DNA of 64,000 nt from Microbacterium sp. RU33B (GTDB taxonomy: Bacteria > Actinomycetota > Actinomycetes > Actinomycetales > Microbacteriaceae): positions 496,001-560,000 of the forward strand of contig NZ_FTPO01000002.1 of NCBI RefSeq assembly GCF_900155915.1. The letters run 5' to 3'. The position numbers were made by a program, and so were the translations under genes. This document shows positions 27,411-37,497 of the stretch, one piece after another. Positions within the stretch are counted from its first letter, which is position 1, and every line of letters starts with the position of its first letter. The notes under the pieces were generated by a model. The model was not told the origin of the DNA. It did no database searches and saw nothing but the letters and a program-made list of their open reading frames with translations.

Positions 27411-27834
27411 GCTTGCTGTCGCGTGGACATCACCGCGCTGCGCCGACGCGCTGCGCCGGCGCGCTGAGCCAGCCGCTCCGCCCATCGCTCCGCCGATCGC
27501 TCAGAAACCCGCATCGCCCCGCCCATCGCTCCGCCAGCGCGCTGCGCTAGCCGCTCCGTCCATCGCTCCGCCGATCGCTCCGCCGATCGCTCAGAAACCC
27601 CGCGTCGCCCCGCCCATCGCTCAGAAACCCCGCGTCGCCCCGCCCATCGCTCAGAAACCCCGCGTCGCCCCGCACACCCCGCAGCGCGGAGTGTTTCGGG
27701 CGACCCGGGGTTTCTCGATGCGGGGAGCGGGGGGTGGGGGGTGCGGCGCGGGGGCGCGGGGGCGTGCAGCGCGGGGGGCGCGCGGCGCGCGGGCGCGGGC
27801 GCGGGGGCGGGGGGCGCGCGGGGGCGCGGGCGCG
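27411..27834. repeat. Repeat-rich intergenic region: 30-bp tandem repeats, inverted copy, G-rich tract
   Basis: Between purB and the glycosidase promoter. Three 30-bp tandem units (27586-27675, beginning ATCGCTCAGAAACCCC) plus a 29-bp degenerate copy at 27496, interspersed with short GCTCCGCC runs. An inverted copy, 16/17 matches, lies at 27698-27714 and can pair with the third unit (27654-27670). From 27720 to 27835 the plus strand is almost only G and C with many GGGG runs. No protein-like frame is supported. Confidence 0.75.
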
Positions 27835-29214
27835 TCAGACCAGGTCGACGAGCTCCGACGCGAGACCCGTGTACGTCGCGGGGGTCAGAGCGAGGAGCCG
27901 CTCCTTCGCCGCGTCGCCGATGTCGAGACCGCGCACGAACTCGGCGAGATCGTCGGCGCCGATGCGGCGACCGCGCGTGAGGTCCTTGAGCAGAGCGTAC
28001 GGATCGCTGATCTGCGAGCGGCCCGCCGTCACCTCGGCCCGCACGACCGTCTGGATCGCCTCGGCGAGCACTTCCCAGTTGGTGTCGAGGTCGGCATCCA
28101 GCACCGGCTGCGACAGTGAGATCTCGCCGAGACCGCGCCGCAGATTGTCGAGCGCGAGGAGCGAGTGCCCGAACGCGACGCCGATGTTGCGCTGCGTCGT
28201 CGAGTCGGTGAGGTCGCGCTGCAGCCGGCTCGTGACGAGCGTCTGGGCGAGGGTGGCGAAGAGTCCGCCGGCGATCTCGAGATTCGCCTCCGCGTTCTCG
28301 AACCGGATCGGGTTGATCTTGTGCGGCATCGTGGACGAGCCGGTCGCGCCCGCGACGGGGATCTGCGCGAAGTATCCGAGCGAGATGTAGGTCCAGACAT
28401 CCGTCGCCAGATTGTGGAGGATGCCTCCGACGTGCCGCGCGCGGTCGTAGAGCTCGACCTGCCAGTCGTGCGACTCGATCTGGGTCGTGACGGGGTTGAA
28501 CCCGATGCCGAGACCCTCGATGAACTCGCGGGTGAGGCCCGGCCAGTCGACCTGGGGATCGGCGGACAGGTGCGCCGACCATGTGCCGGTCGCGCCGGAG
28601 AACTTCGCGAGGTAGTCATTGGCGCGGATCTGCGCGGCCACTCTCTCGAGGCGCCAGACCACGACGGCGATCTCCTTGCCCATCGTGGTGGGCGTCGCGG
28701 GCTGCCCGTGCGTGCGGGCGAGCATCGCGGCATCCCGGGTCTCGACGGCCAGGGCGCGGAGCTTGTCGATGACGGCGTCCAGGGCCGGCAGCCAGACCTC
28801 GGTCACGGCGCGCTTGACCGTGAGGGCGTACGACGCGGAGTTGACGTCTTCGCTCGTGCACGCGAAGTGCGTCAGCTCGGCGATGGAGCCGAGGCCGAGG
28901 GCGTCGAGGCGGTCGCGAACGAGGTATTCGACGGCCTTGACGTCGTGGCGGGTGACCGCCTCCTTCGCGGCGAGCCAGTCTATCTCGGCCTGTCCGAAGT
29001 TCAGGTAGAGAAGGCGCAGAGCGTCCTTCGCCGATCCGTCGAGCGGCTGCGTGCCGAACAGCGAGCGGTCGGTGAGGGCGATCAGCCACTCGACCTCGAC
29101 CTCGACTCGGGCGCGGTTGAGCCCCGCCTCGGAGAGGTAGTCCGCCAGGGGTGCGACCGCGGCGAGGTACCGCCCGTCGAGCGGGCTCAGGGGCTGAGGG
29201 GGAAGAGAAGTCAC
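27835..29214 (-). CDS. purB: Adenylosuccinate lyase
   Basis: 459 residues, full length. Cleaves fumarate from SAICAR and adenylosuccinate in purine synthesis. The superfamily signature GSSTMPHKINPIRFE is intact, as are TSEDVNSASYAL and RTHGQPATPTTMGKE. GTG start at 29214 with a GGGAG site upstream. Its 3' end runs directly into the G/C-only repeat tract; no ordinary terminator is seen. The phosphatase gene lies 29 bases upstream on the same strand. Confidence 0.97.
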   Translation of the reverse strand: MTSLPPQPLSPLDGRYLAAVAPLADYLSEAGLNRARVEVEVEWLIALTDRSLFGTQPLDGSAKDALRLLYLNFGQAEIDWLAAKEAVTRHDVKAVEYLVRDRLDALGLGSIAELTHFACTSEDVNSASYALTVKRAVTEVWLPALDAVIDKLRALAVETRDAAMLARTHGQPATPTTMGKEIAVVVWRLERVAAQIRANDYLAKFSGATGTWSAHLSADPQVDWPGLTREFIEGLGIGFNPVTTQIESHDWQVELYDRARHVGGILHNLATDVWTYISLGYFAQIPVAGATGSSTMPHKINPIRFENAEANLEIAGGLFATLAQTLVTSRLQRDLTDSTTQRNIGVAFGHSLLALDNLRRGLGEISLSQPVLDADLDTNWEVLAEAIQTVVRAEVTAGRSQISDPYALLKDLTRGRRIGADDLAEFVRGLDIGDAAKERLLALTPATYTGLASELVDLV

Positions 29215-29243
29215 GGTGCTCCCGTCGGACGGCAACGCCCGGG

Positions 29244-29759
29244 TCAGGATGCCGGGCGGATCGCGGGTTCGAGCTGCCGGAAGAGCGCCCGGCTCGCGCT
29301 CTCGATCATACCGAGCACCTCGTCGAACATTCCCGGCCCGGCATAGTACGGGTCGGGCACGTCGAGACCCCGCGCGTCGGCGTCGAACGACAGCAGCAGC
29401 GAGATCTTGTCGGCGTCGGACTCGTCGCGCGCCCATCCGCGCAGGATCCGCTCGTGGCTGCGGTCGAGGGCGATGATGAGGTCGTTCGCCGCGAAGTCCG
29501 CCGGTCCGAACTGCTTGGCGCGGTGGCGCGTCCCGTCGTAGCCGCGGCGTTCGAGGGCATCGAGCGTGCGCTGATCCGCCCGTTCGCCGACGTGCCAGTC
29601 GCCCGTGCCCGCACTCGTCGAGACGACCCGGTCGCGCAGACCCGCGGACTCCGCGAACCACCGGAACACGACGTCGGCCATGGGGGAACGGCAGATGTTC
29701 CCGGTGCAGACGAAGACGACGCGGAAAGGATCGAGGGTCTCTCCCGTCGGCGCCGTCAT
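29244..29759 (-). CDS. Low-molecular-weight protein tyrosine phosphatase
   Basis: 171 residues. Active-site loop VCTGNICRSP with nucleophile Cys18 and Arg24, and the acid Asp in DVPDPYY. Homologues dephosphorylate tyrosine kinases of exopolysaccharide systems or arsenate; no such partner is here. The ATG at 29759 has CAGAAT exactly six bases upstream, so the mRNA may be leaderless, although GGAG also lies close to the start. Confidence 0.93.
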   Translation of the reverse strand: MTAPTGETLDPFRVVFVCTGNICRSPMADVVFRWFAESAGLRDRVVSTSAGTGDWHVGERADQRTLDALERRGYDGTRHRAKQFGPADFAANDLIIALDRSHERILRGWARDESDADKISLLLSFDADARGLDVPDPYYAGPGMFDEVLGMIESASRALFRQLEPAIRPAS

Positions 29760-29902
29760 GACTCCATTCTGTCGAGCGAATCGATTTCGCGCACAGAGGC
29801 CGGTTCCGGGTCGACTCCTCCCCAGGGGAGGTGCGGACAGATGACGCTCCCGATTCCGCTCGTGCGACGGATCCTCACCCCGGCTTCCCCCACGCTGGGC
29901 GG

Positions 29903-30193
29903 ATGCACAGCACACTCCCCTGCCAATCCGACGCCGAGCTGCGCCTCGCGCATGCCGCGCGCGAGCTGGCACGCATCAGCGACCGACTGCACGACGCCGC
30001 GGCGACGGCGCGCTCGCTGTCGGCGCAGACCGACTGGAAGGCGCGGGCGGCGACCGAGTTCCACCAGCGGTCCGAACGCTGGGCCGAAGACATCGCGCGG
30101 CTCGCGACGCTCGCCGAGACGGCGCGGTGGAGTGCGGGTCATGCCCGCGACCGGGCCGCCGCTGTGGCGGCCGTGCAGGCGGGCTGCTGGTGA
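29903..30193 (+). CDS. WXG100-like small helical protein
   Basis: 96 residues predicted as a helical hairpin: helix LRLAHAARELARISDRLHDAA, a turn carrying DWKARAATEFHQ (a W-x-A variant of the WxG turn) and a second helix. Size and pattern fit ESX/type VII-type partners. The next gene starts within its stop (GTGA), and encodes a larger protein with a similar helical N-terminus. No secretion ATPase is in the window. Confidence 0.6.
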   Translation: MHSTLPCQSDAELRLAHAARELARISDRLHDAAATARSLSAQTDWKARAATEFHQRSERWAEDIARLATLAETARWSAGHARDRAAAVAAVQAGCW

Positions 30194-31677
30194 GCGGGGC
30201 CGTCGGGATGCGCGGCGGAGGCGTCGACGGGCCGCCCGGCATCGGCGACAGGACGAGCGAGGGGGCGAACGCCGCGCTCGAGCTGACGCCGCCGTCGCCG
30301 GCTCTCGGCGAGCTGCAGATCACGAGCGGCGGGGCGGTCGCCGTCGACACGGTCACCCTGCGCCTGGCGGCGGACCGCTTCGCCGCGGCCCAAGACGAGC
30401 TGCAGGCGATGGCTCAACAGATCGCCGCGCTGCAGCACACCCTGGTGGCGCACGACCGGGGGTCCCGCGAGGCCGTGAGCTCCGCCTGGGCGCTGCAGGT
30501 GCGGCTCGACGAGGCGATCGGCGAGGCCGCCGGCATCGCCGAGCGGCTGCGCCGTGCCGCATCGATCTACGAGCTCGTGGAGCTCGATGCGGCGCATCAG
30601 GCCGCGTTCCTGGCCTTCGACGTGGCCGAGACCGAACGCATCGACGCGCTGCGCGCGCACATCCTCGAGCGGTACCCCGGCGCGGAGTGGGAATCGGCGG
30701 GGATCGCGTTCGGGCGGGCGCTGCAGTGGCCGTCCGATCTGGTGCGCCAGGCGACCGAACTGGGCTTCACGGTGGGGTCGGAGAGATCGCCGGCGGCAGG
30801 GGTGATCGGGGGCGTCGCGCTCGGGGGCGCGGCGATCGCGTTCGGCGTGGGGATCGGGATGTCGGGCGCGGGACTCATCGCCCGCGGCGACCGCCTCCGC
30901 GGCGGTCCGGCGGCCGTGACGCTCCAGGCTTCGACGACAGCGCCGCGGTCGGCCGTCGCTCCGACCGGGATCGCCGATGCCGCGTCACGCATCCCCGCCT
31001 CGGGTGCCGCGCGGGTGCGGGTGGAGGCGTACTCCATGCCGGACGGATCGCGGCAGTTCGCCGTATACGTCGCGGGCACCCGATCGGCCGACCGCGACGA
31101 GCCCTGGAACTGGGACTCCAACGCTCAGCTGTACACCGGTCACGAGTCGGCGTCGTACACCGCCACGACCGATGCCCTCGCCGCAGCCGGCGCCCGACCC
31201 GGCGACACCGTCCACGCCGTCGGCTACTCGCAGGGCGGCATGATCGTGTCGCACCTCGCCGTGGAGGGTGCCTACGACGTGCGCAGCGTGATCACGCTCG
31301 GCTCGCCCGTCGAGGCCGATGTCGCCCCGACCACGCTGAGCGTCGGCATCCGGCACGCCGACGATCCGGTCGGAGGACTCGCCGGTGGCGGGCACATGCT
31401 CCCGGTCGGCGCGCCGGGCAGCATCGTCGTCGAGCGCTCGATCGATCCCGAATCGGGCATCCGCGACCTCGGCTGGGGCGCCCATGCCCTGGCGGGCTAC
31501 ACCGAGACGGCGGAGATGGTGGATGCCTCGAGCGACCCGCGCGTGGGCGCTGTGCGCGACGTGTTCGCCGAACTTGCGACCGCCGATGAGGTGCGGGTGT
31601 TCGAGTACGGCGCGACGCGCGACGAGGCGCTCGTCACGCTCGCGCCCGGCGCGAGTCCGCAACCCGCGCTCGGATGA
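30190..31677 (+). CDS. ESX-type helical domain fused to alpha/beta-hydrolase
   Basis: 495 residues. N-terminal third is helical (about 55-180: [20 protein letters not shown] and similar), then a glycine-rich hydrophobic segment at about 220-240, then a lipase/cutinase-like domain with nucleophile elbow GYSQGG and a [11 protein letters not shown] strand; Asp in HADDPVGG and His in WGAHALAGY are candidates for the triad. Likely a cell-surface or secreted esterase whose N-terminal domain pairs with the upstream WXG-like protein. GTG start overlapping that gene. Confidence 0.75.
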   Translation: MSGAVGMRGGGVDGPPGIGDRTSEGANAALELTPPSPALGELQITSGGAVAVDTVTLRLAADRFAAAQDELQAMAQQIAALQHTLVAHDRGSREAVSSAWALQVRLDEAIGEAAGIAERLRRAASIYELVELDAAHQAAFLAFDVAETERIDALRAHILERYPGAEWESAGIAFGRALQWPSDLVRQATELGFTVGSERSPAAGVIGGVALGGAAIAFGVGIGMSGAGLIARGDRLRGGPAAVTLQASTTAPRSAVAPTGIADAASRIPASGAARVRVEAYSMPDGSRQFAVYVAGTRSADRDEPWNWDSNAQLYTGHESASYTATTDALAAAGARPGDTVHAVGYSQGGMIVSHLAVEGAYDVRSVITLGSPVEADVAPTTLSVGIRHADDPVGGLAGGGHMLPVGAPGSIVVERSIDPESGIRDLGWGAHALAGYTETAEMVDASSDPRVGAVRDVFAELATADEVRVFEYGATRDEALVTLAPGASPQPALG

Positions 31678-31683
31678 CTCCGC

Positions 31684-32082
31684 TCAGTGCTCGCTCTTGG
31701 CCTGCGGACGCAGGATGACCCCGAGGATCCAGTTGATGAGCGAGATGACGAGGGCCGCCAGCACGCCCCACCAGAAGTCCTCGACGCGCAGACCCCAGCC
31801 CCAGAAGCTCGTGATCCACGCCGTGAACCAGAGGAGGAACCCGTTGATCACGAGCGAGATGAGCCCGAGCGTGAGGATGTACAGCGGGAAGGCGAGCACC
31901 TTGATGACGGTGCCGATGATGGAGTTGACGATCGCGAAGATCGCCGCCACGACGAGCAGGGTCAGGACCAGCTGCAGCGTCTCTCCGGGCGGGAAGGCGA
32001 TGACGGTCACGCGGAGGGCCGGGATGAGGGTCACGACCCAGATCGCGAACGCATTGATGACGACGCGGATGAGGAAGCGCAT
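31684..32082 (-). CDS. Phage-holin-4-superfamily membrane protein (YvlD-like)
   Basis: 132 residues with four membrane helices and almost no soluble part; [20 protein letters not shown] pattern and an N-terminal [10 protein letters not shown] match the YvlD/phage holin family IV group. Despite the name it is a common chromosomal membrane protein without proven lytic role. Start at the ATG before RFLIRVV. Divergent from the aminotransferase gene; CAGACT lies nine bases upstream. Confidence 0.82.
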   Translation of the reverse strand: MRFLIRVVINAFAIWVVTLIPALRVTVIAFPPGETLQLVLTLLVVAAIFAIVNSIIGTVIKVLAFPLYILTLGLISLVINGFLLWFTAWITSFWGWGLRVEDFWWGVLAALVISLINWILGVILRPQAKSEH

Positions 32083-32170
32083 AGTGCGGCCAGTCTGGCA
32101 CGTGTGCGCCGTCGCCGACATGCAGGAGGCACACCCCCGGCGGCATACGACCCTCAATAGACTCGGCTCC

Positions 32171-33271
32171 GTGACAGATCTGCCCGTTCGCATCCGTCCT
32201 GAGATCGCCTCCCTCCCGCCCTACAAGCAGGGGACGCAGGCGGGAGGCGACGCCTTCAAGCTCTCGAGCAACGAGAACCCGTTCGACCCTCTTCCGGGGG
32301 TCGTCGAGGCGGTGCAGGCTGCCACGGCTCTCAACAGGTACCCGGATGCCTCCGCCGCCCGCCTCCGTGCGCGCCTGGCCGAGCGGTACGACGTCACCCC
32401 CGACGAAGTGCACGTGGCCGCGGGAAGCGTGTCGATCCTCTACCAGCTGGCGCTCGCGACCTCCGGGCCGGGCGACGAGATCATCCACGCGTGGCGCTCG
32501 TTCGAGGCGTACCCCGGACTCGCGACCGTCGCCGGAGCGACGGGGGTTCCCGTGCCCCTCGGCGCCGGCGCCCGGCACGATCTCGACGCCATGGCCGACG
32601 CCGTCACCGACCGCACGCGTCTGATCATCGTGTGCAGCCCGAACAATCCGACGGGGCCCGTGGTCACCCAGGCCGAGTTCGACGCGTTCCTGCAGAAGGT
32701 CCCGGCCGATGTGCTCGTCGTCCTCGACGAGGCGTACGCCGAGTTCGTGACCGACCCCGATGCCGTCTCCGGCGCCGCGGTGCTCGCCGCCGGCGCCCCC
32801 AACGTGGTCGTCCTCCGCACGTTCTCCAAGGCGTACGGACTCGCGGGGCTCCGCGTGGGCTATGCCGTCGGCCACTCGCGCATCCTCGACGCATCGCGGG
32901 CCACGGCCATCCCGCTGTCTGTCACGGCGCAGGCCGAGGAGGCGGCGCTCGCGAGCCTCGACCGCGAAGACGAGCTGCTCGAGCGCGTGGCCGCGATCGC
33001 GGCGCGCCGCGACGCTCTCGCCGCGGCCCTCCGCGACGCCGGCTGGGACGTTCCCGAGGCGCAGGGCAACTTCGTGTGGCTCCCCGCGGGCGATGAGACG
33101 CTGGCAGCGGCCGCGGCGTTCGGCGCGGCCGGGCTGATCGTTCGACCCTTCGCCGGCGACGGGCTGCGCATCTCGGTGGGCGAGGAGGAGTCTGTCGCGA
33201 GTGTCCTACGGATCGCGGCATCCGTTGTCGAAGCCCTCCCAGAGGGCCACTCCGGGCGAGGGTTAGCGTAG
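32171..33271 (+). CDS. hisC: Histidinol-phosphate/aromatic aminotransferase
   Basis: 366-residue PLP enzyme. Seen: [10 protein letters not shown], the CSPNNPTGP segment, DEAYAEF and the PLP-lysine motif [15 protein letters not shown] with C-terminal LRISVG. HisC and aromatic aminotransferase (Pat) are close relatives and cannot be separated by eye. TAGACT lies seven bases before the GTG, so the mRNA is probably leaderless. Followed after 4 bases by a 2-oxoacid dehydrogenase operon, which favours a role in amino-acid keto-acid exchange. Confidence 0.9.
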   Translation: MTDLPVRIRPEIASLPPYKQGTQAGGDAFKLSSNENPFDPLPGVVEAVQAATALNRYPDASAARLRARLAERYDVTPDEVHVAAGSVSILYQLALATSGPGDEIIHAWRSFEAYPGLATVAGATGVPVPLGAGARHDLDAMADAVTDRTRLIIVCSPNNPTGPVVTQAEFDAFLQKVPADVLVVLDEAYAEFVTDPDAVSGAAVLAAGAPNVVVLRTFSKAYGLAGLRVGYAVGHSRILDASRATAIPLSVTAQAEEAALASLDREDELLERVAAIAARRDALAAALRDAGWDVPEAQGNFVWLPAGDETLAAAAAFGAAGLIVRPFAGDGLRISVGEEESVASVLRIAASVVEALPEGHSGRGLA

Positions 33272-33275
33272 AACC

Positions 33276-34418
33276 GTGACCACGTCCGAGAACTCCGTCG
33301 ACCCCGCCGGGCTCGTGCGCGTGCTCGACGCAGACGGCGCCTTCGCCCCCACTGCGTCCGCCGAGCCGTACCTCGATCTCATCGACGCGCTCACCGATTC
33401 CGACCTCGAGCAGTTCTACCGCGACATGGTCGTCATCCGGGCGTTCGACCAGCAGGCCACCAACCTGCAGCGTCAGGGACAGCTCGCGCTGTGGCCGCCG
33501 AGCAACGGACAGGAGGCGGCGCAGGTCGGATCCGCGCGCGCAGCGCGCCCCCAGGACCACATCTTCCCGTCGTACCGCGAACACGCCGTCACCCGCATCC
33601 GCGGCGTCGATCCGATCGACATCATCCGGGTCATGCGCGGCCTCTCGCATGGCGGCTGGGACCCGACCGATCCCGCCAACGGCAACACGCACATCTACAC
33701 GCTCGTGCTGGGCTCGCAGACGCTGCACGCGACGGGACTCGGCATGGGGCTCGTGTTCGACGGTCGCTGCGGCGCCGGCGACCCCGAACGCGACGAAGCC
33801 GTCATCGTCTACTACGGCGACGGAGCCTCCAGCCAGGGCGACGTGCACGAGGCGATGGTGTTCGCCGCGAGCTATCGCACGCCCGAGGTGTTCTTCCTGC
33901 AGAACAACCAGTGGGCGATCTCGGTCCCCGTCTCGACGCAGTCGCGCTCGCCGCTGTACAAGCGCGGCGAGGGCTACGGGATGCCGTCGATCCCCGTCGA
34001 CGGCAACGACGTGCTCGCCAGCTACGCCGTCACCCGCCGCGCGCTCGACGAGGCGCGATCGGGTGAGGGTCCGCGTGCGATCGAGGCCATGACCTACCGG
34101 ATGGGCGCCCACACCACGAGCGACGACCCCACGAAGTACCGCACGTCCGACGAAGAGGCCGGCTGGGCGCGACGCGATCCGATCGCGCGCCTGCACGCGT
34201 ACCTGCTCGGGCGCGGTGCGTCGGAGGCGTTCTTCGCCGACGTCCAGGCCGAGGCAGCGGCCGTCGCCGACGACGCACGGGTGCGCACGACGCAGCTCGG
34301 AGGACTCGAGCGCGACGCGATGTTCGCGCACGTCTACTCCGACCCGCATCCGCTGATCGACGAGCAGCGGGCCTGGCTCGCCGCCTACGAGGCATCCTTC
34401 GAGGAGGGCGCATCATGA
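33276..34418 (+). CDS. 2-oxoacid dehydrogenase E1 component, alpha subunit
   Basis: 380 residues. Thiamine-diphosphate motif GDGASSQGDVHEAMVFAA...NNQWA, and the phosphorylation-loop region YRMGAHTTSDDPTKY characteristic of branched-chain/acetoin-type E1 alpha. TAGCGT lies six bases before the GTG, so this operon also has its own promoter despite being 4 bases behind hisC. Stop overlaps E1 beta start (ATGA). Branched-chain 2-oxoacids are the likeliest substrates; pyruvate cannot be excluded. Confidence 0.93.
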   Translation: MTTSENSVDPAGLVRVLDADGAFAPTASAEPYLDLIDALTDSDLEQFYRDMVVIRAFDQQATNLQRQGQLALWPPSNGQEAAQVGSARAARPQDHIFPSYREHAVTRIRGVDPIDIIRVMRGLSHGGWDPTDPANGNTHIYTLVLGSQTLHATGLGMGLVFDGRCGAGDPERDEAVIVYYGDGASSQGDVHEAMVFAASYRTPEVFFLQNNQWAISVPVSTQSRSPLYKRGEGYGMPSIPVDGNDVLASYAVTRRALDEARSGEGPRAIEAMTYRMGAHTTSDDPTKYRTSDEEAGWARRDPIARLHAYLLGRGASEAFFADVQAEAAAVADDARVRTTQLGGLERDAMFAHVYSDPHPLIDEQRAWLAAYEASFEEGAS

Positions 34419-35431
34419 CCCTTCCCCAGGTCGGGGCCGCCGACGTCGCGAGGACCGTGCAGACGATGCCGCTGAGCAAGGCCATCAACGCCGGACTCCG
34501 GCGCGCGATGCTCGACAGCGACCGCGTACTGCTCATGGGCGAGGACATCGGCCGGCTCGGCGGCGTCTTCCGCGTGACCGAGGGGCTGCAGGCAGAGTTC
34601 GGAGACCGACGGGTGCTCGACACCCCCTTGGCCGAATCCGGCATCGTGGGCACGGCGATCGGACTCGCGATGGCCGGGTTCCGTCCTGTCGTCGAGATCC
34701 AGTTCGACGGGTTCGTCTTCCCGGCGTTCGATCAGATCACGTCGCAGCTCGCCAAGATCACCAACCGGCACGAGGGCGCGCTCACGATGCCCATCGTCAT
34801 CCGGATCCCCTATGGCGGACATATCGGCGCGGTCGAACACCACCAGGAGAGCCCGGAGGCGTACTTCACGCACACCCCCGGCCTGCGGGTGGTGAGCCCG
34901 TCGACGCCGAACGACGGCTACTGGATGATCCAGGATGCGATCGCGTCGAACGATCCGGTGATCTTCCTCGAGCCGAAGGCGAAGTACTGGATGAAGGGCG
35001 AAGTGGATGCCGCGGCCCGCGCCCTCCCGCTGCACGCGTCCCGCCTGGTGCGCCGCGGCACGGATGTCACTCTCGTCGGCCACGGAGCGATGGTGACGAC
35101 GCTCCTTCAGGCCGCGGCGCTCGCCGAGTCGGAGGGCGTGTCGGTCGAAGTCATCGACCTGCGCTCGCTCTCGCCGGTCGACTACGGACCGATCCTCGAT
35201 TCCGTGCGCCGCACGGGCCGCATGGTCTACGCGCAGGAGGCGCCGGGCTTCACCTCGGTCGGCTCGGAGGTCGCGGCCACGGTGATGGAGAAGGCGTTCT
35301 ACGCGCTCGAAGCCCCGGTCCTGCGCGTGTCGGGGTTCGACACCCCGTTCCCCGCCGCCAAGCTCGAGGGCGCGTACCTCCCCGATGCCGATCGCATCCT
35401 CGAAGCCGTCGACCGCGTCCTCGCCTACTGA
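34415..35431 (+). CDS. 2-oxoacid dehydrogenase E1 component, beta subunit
   Basis: 338 residues. Transketolase-like pyrimidine-binding domain with LLMGEDIGRLGGVFRVTEGL, a central VIRIPYGGHIGAVEHHQES, and a C-terminal domain with VIDLRSLSPVDYGPI and RVSGFDTPFP. Forms the alpha2-beta2 E1 with the preceding gene, to which it is coupled by a 4-base overlap. The E2 gene follows after 39 bases. Confidence 0.95.
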   Translation: MTLPQVGAADVARTVQTMPLSKAINAGLRRAMLDSDRVLLMGEDIGRLGGVFRVTEGLQAEFGDRRVLDTPLAESGIVGTAIGLAMAGFRPVVEIQFDGFVFPAFDQITSQLAKITNRHEGALTMPIVIRIPYGGHIGAVEHHQESPEAYFTHTPGLRVVSPSTPNDGYWMIQDAIASNDPVIFLEPKAKYWMKGEVDAAARALPLHASRLVRRGTDVTLVGHGAMVTTLLQAAALAESEGVSVEVIDLRSLSPVDYGPILDSVRRTGRMVYAQEAPGFTSVGSEVAATVMEKAFYALEAPVLRVSGFDTPFPAAKLEGAYLPDADRILEAVDRVLAY

Positions 35432-35470
35432 CATGACGCGTCCCCGGCGGATGCCGCGAAAGGAACCCGC

Positions 35471-36793
35471 ATGAGCACTCAGACGTTCGTCCTCCCCGAT
35501 GTCGGCGAAGGACTCACCGAGGCCGAGATCGTGCAGTGGCGCGTCGCGCCCGGCGACGAGGTCGGAGTCAATGACGTGCTCGTCGAGATCGAGACGGCCA
35601 AGTCGCTCGTCGAGCTGCCGTCCCCGTTCGCCGGCACGGTCGGCGACCTGCTGGCGAAGGAGGGCGAGACGGTCGAGGTGGGTGCGCCGATCATCACGAT
35701 CGCCGACCCGGCGGCGGCCGCTTCGGTCGTCGGGCAGTCGGAGCACGGCGAGGCCAAAGAGCCCGACGACGCGGGCGGCGCCGTGCTCGTCGGCTACGGC
35801 AGCGTCGGCGAGGTCGCCTCGCGTCGCCCCAAGCGTCCTGCGGAGAGGCCTGTCGCGGCATCCGTCGGCGTCGTCGCCAAGCCGCCCATCCGCAAGCTCG
35901 CCCGAGACCTCGGCATCGACCTCGTCGAAGTGACGCCCAGCGGTCCCGCCGGCGAGGTCACCCGCGACGACGTCATGAAGCACGCGTCGCAGGCCTCGGT
36001 GTTCCGCAACATCGAGACGCCGGAGTGGTCGGAGGTGCGCGAGGAGACGATCCCTGTGGCTGCCCCGGCATCCGCTCCCGAGGCGGTGGAGGGACGCGAG
36101 GAGACCATTCCCGTCAAGGGCGTCCGCAAAGCGACGGCCAGCGGCATGGTGCGCAGCGCCTACACCGCCCCGCACGTCTCGGTGTGGACCGACGTCGACG
36201 CGACGCGCACGATGGAGCTGGTCAAGAGGCTCAAGGCGTCGCCCGACTTCGCCGACACCAAGGTCTCGCCGCTGCTGATCATGGCGCGCGCCGTGATCTG
36301 GGCCGTGCGCCGCACCCCGATGATCAACGCGGCGTGGATCGACACCGACGAGGGGGCGGAGATCCGCGTGCGCCACTTCGTCAACCTCGGCATCGCCGCC
36401 GCGACGCCGCGCGGTCTGCTCGTGCCGAACATCAAGGACGCGCAGAACCTCAACACCCGCGAGCTCGCGCGCGCCCTCGAGAAGCTCACGCTGACGGCCC
36501 GCGAGGGCAAGACGTCGCCCGCCGACCAGCAGCACGGCACCATCACGATCACGAACATCGGCGTCTTCGGCATGGACGCGGGCACGCCCATCATCAATCC
36601 AGGCGAGTCGGGCATCATCGCGATGGGCGCGATCCGGCAGAAGCCGTGGGTCGTCGACGGCGAGGTGCGCCCGCGCTGGGTCACGACCGTGTCGGGTTCG
36701 TTCGACCACCGCGTCATCGACGGCGACGGGATGTCGCGCTTCGTCGCCGACGTCGCCTCGGTGCTCGAGGAGCCGGCCCTCCTCCTCGACTGA
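35471..36793 (+). CDS. 2-oxoacid dehydrogenase E2 (lipoyl acyltransferase)
   Basis: 440 residues: one lipoyl domain (1-80) with lipoyl-lysine K44 in [10 protein letters not shown], an acidic/alanine linker, a peripheral-subunit-binding domain near 140-175 ([11 protein letters not shown]...GEVTRDDV), and a catalytic domain ending in [11 protein letters not shown] with His413 and its Asp. A second linker repeats 'REETIPV' twice. One lipoyl domain fits branched-chain complexes. Ribosome site AAAGGAACCC. E3 is not in the cluster. Confidence 0.95.
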   Translation: MSTQTFVLPDVGEGLTEAEIVQWRVAPGDEVGVNDVLVEIETAKSLVELPSPFAGTVGDLLAKEGETVEVGAPIITIADPAAAASVVGQSEHGEAKEPDDAGGAVLVGYGSVGEVASRRPKRPAERPVAASVGVVAKPPIRKLARDLGIDLVEVTPSGPAGEVTRDDVMKHASQASVFRNIETPEWSEVREETIPVAAPASAPEAVEGREETIPVKGVRKATASGMVRSAYTAPHVSVWTDVDATRTMELVKRLKASPDFADTKVSPLLIMARAVIWAVRRTPMINAAWIDTDEGAEIRVRHFVNLGIAAATPRGLLVPNIKDAQNLNTRELARALEKLTLTAREGKTSPADQQHGTITITNIGVFGMDAGTPIINPGESGIIAMGAIRQKPWVVDGEVRPRWVTTVSGSFDHRVIDGDGMSRFVADVASVLEEPALLLD

Positions 36794-36814
36794 TGTGATC
36801 CTGCCGAGACTCCC

Positions 36815-37396
36815 ATGAAACGCGTCGTGGCGGTTCTCGCGGCCACCTTGATGATCAGCGGCGGGCTCGTGCTCGTGTCCTCCCTCGCCGTCGACTACAT
36901 CGTGCTGCGGGCGTATGCGCTCGTCTTCGTCCTCCATGCGCTCGGTTTCGCCATGATCTTCGCCGCGTCACTTCTCGCGCGTGACGTCTTCACGCAGACT
37001 CTGGCGCGCGTCATGGTCGCGTCGGGTTCCGCGCTGTGGCTCTTGTGCTGGTCGGGATTCCTCATCGGAAACTTCGTTCCGATACCGCTTGCCTTGTGGG
37101 CGTCACTTGCTTCAGCGGCATACTCGGTCGGAGCCGTGGCCTGTGTCCTTCGCCACGAAAGAGCTGCGGCTGTGATCATGTCCGTGTTAGCGGTGAGTTC
37201 CACGTTCTCGACCGTCGTGATGCTGCTGGCAGCGGCGTCGCTCGTCTCGCCCGACTTCAGCTACGCGCCTTTCGCCATTGGAGCAGTCATCGGGGGTGCG
37301 CTCTTGTTCGCATTCCAGCGGCCACATCGCATTCTTGAAGCGGATCGCCGGGTTTCTGCCGCTGCGCCTCCGCTCGGTTGCCACCCGGTCTCGTGA
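36815..37396 (+). CDS. Hypothetical multi-spanning membrane protein
   Basis: 193 residues with about six membrane helices (starts with a possible signal-anchor VVAVLAATLMISGGLVLV) and a short hydrophilic C-terminus. No family recognised. It follows the E2 gene by 21 bases but has lower GC in its middle part than the operon upstream, so it may be an independent or acquired gene. No ribosome site of note. Confidence 0.65.
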   Translation: MKRVVAVLAATLMISGGLVLVSSLAVDYIVLRAYALVFVLHALGFAMIFAASLLARDVFTQTLARVMVASGSALWLLCWSGFLIGNFVPIPLALWASLASAAYSVGAVACVLRHERAAAVIMSVLAVSSTFSTVVMLLAAASLVSPDFSYAPFAIGAVIGGALLFAFQRPHRILEADRRVSAAAPPLGCHPVS

Positions 37397-37497
37397 CCTG
37401 GCGGTCAGGGGTACCGAGCCGGGGGTCTGAACGATCATGAACGCGGTGAAGATCGCCTGCGACCGGTCTCGGAGCGTCTGCTAGCTCAATCGCGGTT

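Noticed and set aside
27586..27675. Possible CRISPR array in the 30-bp repeats
   Set aside because: The units are directly adjacent with no spacers.
29831..29902. Longer N-terminus for the WXG-like protein
   Set aside because: The upstream in-frame part is not protein-like and would place about 24 extra residues before a helix that normally starts the family.
31684..32082. Prophage remnant suggested by a holin-family name
   Set aside because: No other phage gene is near; this family is common on chromosomes.
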